Of a stretch of 7,863 nt of DNA, positions 6,278-7,863 are shown one piece after another. This DNA is from DAIUCA01 sp964613675 (GTDB lineage Bacteria; Pseudomonadota; Gammaproteobacteria; Competibacterales; Competibacteraceae). Within the stretch, counting starts at the first letter, position 1; every line of letters starts with the position of its first letter. Position numbers and translations under genes: made by a program. The stretch is from assembly GCA_964613675.1 (NCBI GenBank), contig CAZTIH010000122.1, forward strand, positions 1 to 7,863, written 5' to 3'. The notes beneath the pieces were generated by a model, which saw only the letters and a program-made list of their open reading frames with translations, was not told where the DNA came from and did no database searches.

Positions 6278-6292
6278 CATTGTAAATCAATG
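6278..6292. repeat. Small inverted repeat upstream of the 204-residue ORF
   Basis: CATTG-TAAAT-CAATG is a 5-base inverted repeat with an AT-rich centre, 21 bases before the next start codon. It could be an operator. In the rest of 6179-6312 I found no convincing promoter: TTGACT at 6214-6219 lacks a -10 at proper spacing. Confidence 0.25.
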
Positions 6293-6312
6293 AATTAAAC
6301 AGGGGGTATGCT

Positions 6313-6927
6313 ATGACCACGCTAATTGCATCGTCTGATCTCACCGTGTTTTTCCACGAACAAATCCAACAAGCCGTCGATCATCAGAAGGTCAAAACCG
6401 ACGACGCTACACGCCAATATCTCGTTCGTTTGCTCACGGTGTTTTCGCGGAGCGACCATTTATTTGAACACACCCAAAATGGCATCGAATTACGGCCCTT
6501 AGCCATTCATTACGCCGAAGCCCTTGAAGCCCCGACCGAAGAAGCCCGCAATCTCAATTTGCAGCGCTTGGGGGATCTCGCGTTATTCGTCAGTGGCGTA
6601 TTTCCGGATGCGTTAAATCGCCAACTCGTCGATGTGGACTATTACATTGCGATGGGGGGGAATGCGTATGGCAGCCTGTCGGCTTTGCCCCATAAATCTA
6701 CCCGTTGGCGCACCTTGGCCGACATTTTCCACCAACTTGCCGCCCAGTTCAGCCGCTTTGTCGAGGTACTCAATGAAGTCTGCGAGAAAGCCTATTTTAC
6801 GAACGACCGCGACATCATGCGGCTGTATGAGAAGTGGCAAAAAACGGGGAGCGCGAGAATAGCGGGGCAATTGCGACAATTGGGGATTGAGCCACTCATG
6901 GGGTCAATCAGCCAACGCGCCCACTAA
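6313..6927 (+). CDS. Conserved-looking protein of unknown function, 204 residues
   Basis: I do not recognise a characterised family. The protein is soluble and mostly helical by inspection, with no signal peptide, membrane segment or cysteine-rich motif. The middle holds the most conserved-looking part: LQRLGDLALFVSGVF, then LVDVDYYIAMGGNAYGSL (residues 106-122), which resembles uncharacterised proteins I recall from gammaproteobacteria. The C-terminal third has further helices and ends without a known motif. ATG 6313 is preceded by AGGGGG with six bases spacing, a good ribosome binding site, so the start is firm. The gene is monocistronic: the groESL terminator lies upstream and a convergent gene downstream. 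A run of seven G at 6654-6660 encodes the two glycines of AMGGN. Function is unknown. Confidence 0.85.
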   Translation: MTTLIASSDLTVFFHEQIQQAVDHQKVKTDDATRQYLVRLLTVFSRSDHLFEHTQNGIELRPLAIHYAEALEAPTEEARNLNLQRLGDLALFVSGVFPDALNRQLVDVDYYIAMGGNAYGSLSALPHKSTRWRTLADIFHQLAAQFSRFVEVLNEVCEKAYFTNDRDIMRLYEKWQKTGSARIAGQLRQLGIEPLMGSISQRAH

Positions 6928-6930
6928 GGT

Positions 6931-6995
6931 TTACCAGTTCACTTTGACCGAAATGCGCGACAAGCCCCGTCCTTTAGGGCGAGGAGCATGTCAAA
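6931..6995 (+). mobile_element. Possible remnant of an IS200/IS605-type right end
   Basis: The hairpin at 6965-6984 pairs CCCCGTCC with GGGCGAGG around a TTTA loop, with one C-A mismatch and one G-T pair. It is followed by AGCATGTCAAA. GC-rich hairpins of this form with TTTA/TTCA loops are typical of the right ends of IS200/IS605-family elements, which double as the scaffold of TnpB guide RNAs. TTAC (6931-6934) and TCAA (6991-6994) on either side are the kind of left and right cleavage tetranucleotides used by IS608. Reading through, one frame gives a RQAPSFRARS peptide like some TnpB C-terminal ends. There is no transposase ORF and no T-run, so a terminator is less likely. The element identity is inferred. 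Confidence 0.45.
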
Positions 6996-7002
6996 TACGG
7001 CA

Positions 7003-7317
7003 TTAGCGATAACGAAAGCCATTGCCGTACACGAGAATTTCCGCACAACTATCAACGACTTGCGGATGCGCGATTTTCAAACCGATCACCCCATCGTAAT
7101 TCTGCTCGGCCGCTTGTCGTTTCAAATCGTCGAGCGCCCTTTCTAATACGGTCTGCAACAGACGTTCGTAATTCGTCATGACGCCACCGGTTAGGTTGCG
7201 CAAATTTTCCCGAAAATCGCGCACAACATTGACCGAACACACCGCAACTGCCGTCAACAAGTCGCCCACTTCGATACGTTCATCGAGAGGGTTTACATCC
7301 ATTGCAATCAACTTCAT
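7003..7317 (-). CDS. YbjQ-family (UPF0145) small protein
   Basis: The product is 104 residues, the size of YbjQ proteins (about 103-110). After a divergent first 25 residues it shows the family pattern: VVRDFRENLRNLTGG, NYERLLQTVLERALDDLKRQAAE, then YDGVIGLKI, corresponding to the RDFFAGIRDIVGG / YEKELRKARE-A-EEL / ADAVVGI pattern of E. coli YbjQ. The family is annotated as putative heavy-metal binding, but its biochemical role is not established. No cysteine-rich site is visible here, so metal binding should not be assumed. ATG 7317 has TAGAGG eight bases upstream. The gene begins 21 bases after the stop of the upstream glycosyltransferase, so the two are probably co-transcribed. Confidence 0.72.
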   Translation of the reverse strand: MKLIAMDVNPLDERIEVGDLLTAVAVCSVNVVRDFRENLRNLTGGVMTNYERLLQTVLERALDDLKRQAAEQNYDGVIGLKIAHPQVVDSCAEILVYGNGFRYR

Positions 7318-7338
7318 GGCACAGGCCTCTAAAAGATC

Positions 7339-7863
7339 TCATTCTGCATTCACTTCAGATGTCGGCAACCATTCTAGTAGTCGAATGCCGCCTTGGGCGT
7401 AGTGTATCCGCCAATGGGCCTGTGGGAGCGCTTGCTCAAGGGCCGCAACCTTGTCAGCCCGCAAGAAAACCCATTCACCTTCACGGGGCAGTCGTCGGGG
7501 CGTAGGTTGACGACGATAAAAGCTAAAACTCGGCAACACCGTTCGGTAAGTCACTGTCGGGCGCGTCTTGGCGATTTTGCCCGCCTCAAAAATGGGTCGC
7601 TGCTGAATTTCGGCGTAGTGCGGCAGCAGCACGAATGAAATAAACGCATTTTGCATTAACCCGATGAGGGCTAAACGCTTAAATACCGTGCAGCGCCCCA
7701 CCCATAAAATGCCGACACTTAACCCCAGTAAAATTAGGACGATTACGCCAAATGAAGAGAAGTCGGCGATTTCAGTGACGCGAACCAAAATCTCCTGCTC
7801 GTGAATGCGCAGTGGGCGACTGAGTTTCCAGTGTGCGTAAATTGGTAGCGCTAGAAATAAACC
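7339..7863 (-). CDS. ArnT/PMT-like membrane glycosyltransferase, C-terminal part
   Basis: An open frame of 174 residues enters from the right edge (GLFLALPIYAHW...), so the N-terminus and catalytic loops are outside the window; the TTG at 7788 is an internal leucine codon. Two membrane segments are visible: FGVIVLILLGLSVGILWVG, and LALIGLMQNAFISFVLLPH. They are followed by a soluble C-terminal domain with VTYRTVLPSFSFYRRQPTPRR, the pattern seen at the end of ArnT-like GT-C enzymes. These transfer a sugar from an undecaprenyl-phosphate carrier to lipid A or other envelope acceptors on the periplasmic side. The donor (such as aminoarabinose) cannot be told from this part, so no symbol is given. 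The gene is followed after 21 bases by the YbjQ-like gene. Confidence 0.75.
   Translation of the reverse strand, partial: GLFLALPIYAHWKLSRPLRIHEQEILVRVTEIADFSSFGVIVLILLGLSVGILWVGRCTVFKRLALIGLMQNAFISFVLLPHYAEIQQRPIFEAGKIAKTRPTVTYRTVLPSFSFYRRQPTPRRLPREGEWVFLRADKVAALEQALPQAHWRIHYAQGGIRLLEWLPTSEVNAE

Noticed and set aside
6308..6316. Mini-ORF ATG-CTA-TGA overlapping the start of the 204-residue gene
   Set aside because: The ribosome site is only one base from this ATG, so initiation there is unlikely; the overlap is probably chance.
6654..6660. Run of seven G in the 204-residue gene as a phase-variable tract
   Set aside because: It is short and encodes the two glycines of a conserved-looking motif, so protein constraint explains it.
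6964..6986. Rho-independent terminator between the 204-residue gene and the ybjQ-like gene
   Set aside because: No T-run follows the hairpin on either strand.

Overview
The window looks like chromosomal core DNA from a flagellated, Gram-negative gammaproteobacterium. The evidence is the divergent flgA / flgBCD layout, a textbook sigma-32 promoter in front of groESL, a sigma-54-type -24/-12 element in the flagellar control region, a class I fructose-1,6-bisphosphatase and an ArnT-like membrane glycosyltransferase. The genus cannot be fixed from this sequence. Base composition looks even and moderately GC-rich throughout, with no obvious foreign island.

Layout from left to right. Positions 1-919 (minus strand) hold the start of a flagellar rod/hook operon: flgB, flgC and the first 36 codons of flgD, with gaps of 3-7 bases. 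A 98-base control region (920-1017) separates it from flgA on the plus strand. It carries a near-consensus sigma-54 promoter reading toward flgB; the same bases also fit a weaker sigma-54 element reading toward flgA. fbp (gluconeogenic or Calvin-cycle bisphosphatase) follows flgA on the plus strand. It meets a minus-strand RhlB/YjiC-type glycosyltransferase head-on, the two stop codons sharing a CTAG. The 147 bases between the glycosyltransferase and groES hold a perfect-looking sigma-32 promoter and a hairpin close to the expected 5' end of the transcript. groES-groEL is one heat-shock operon ending in a strong intrinsic terminator.

Positions 6313-6927 (plus strand) encode a 204-residue conserved-looking protein of unknown function. 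A 75-base gap after it holds a hairpin resembling the right end of an IS200/IS605-type element, probably a remnant. The rest (7003-7863, minus strand) is a two-gene unit: the C-terminal part of an ArnT/PMT-like glycosyltransferase running off the window edge, then a YbjQ-family (UPF0145) small protein.

Functionally the window combines flagellar rod assembly (FlgB and FlgC as rod proteins, FlgD as hook cap, FlgA as P-ring chaperone), central carbon metabolism, protein folding, and two envelope or lipid glycosylation genes. I see no defence system, CRISPR array, tRNA or rRNA. The points most worth follow-up are the two-way sigma-54 site, the GroEL without a GGM tail, the IS605-like hairpin, and the uncharacterised 204-residue protein.
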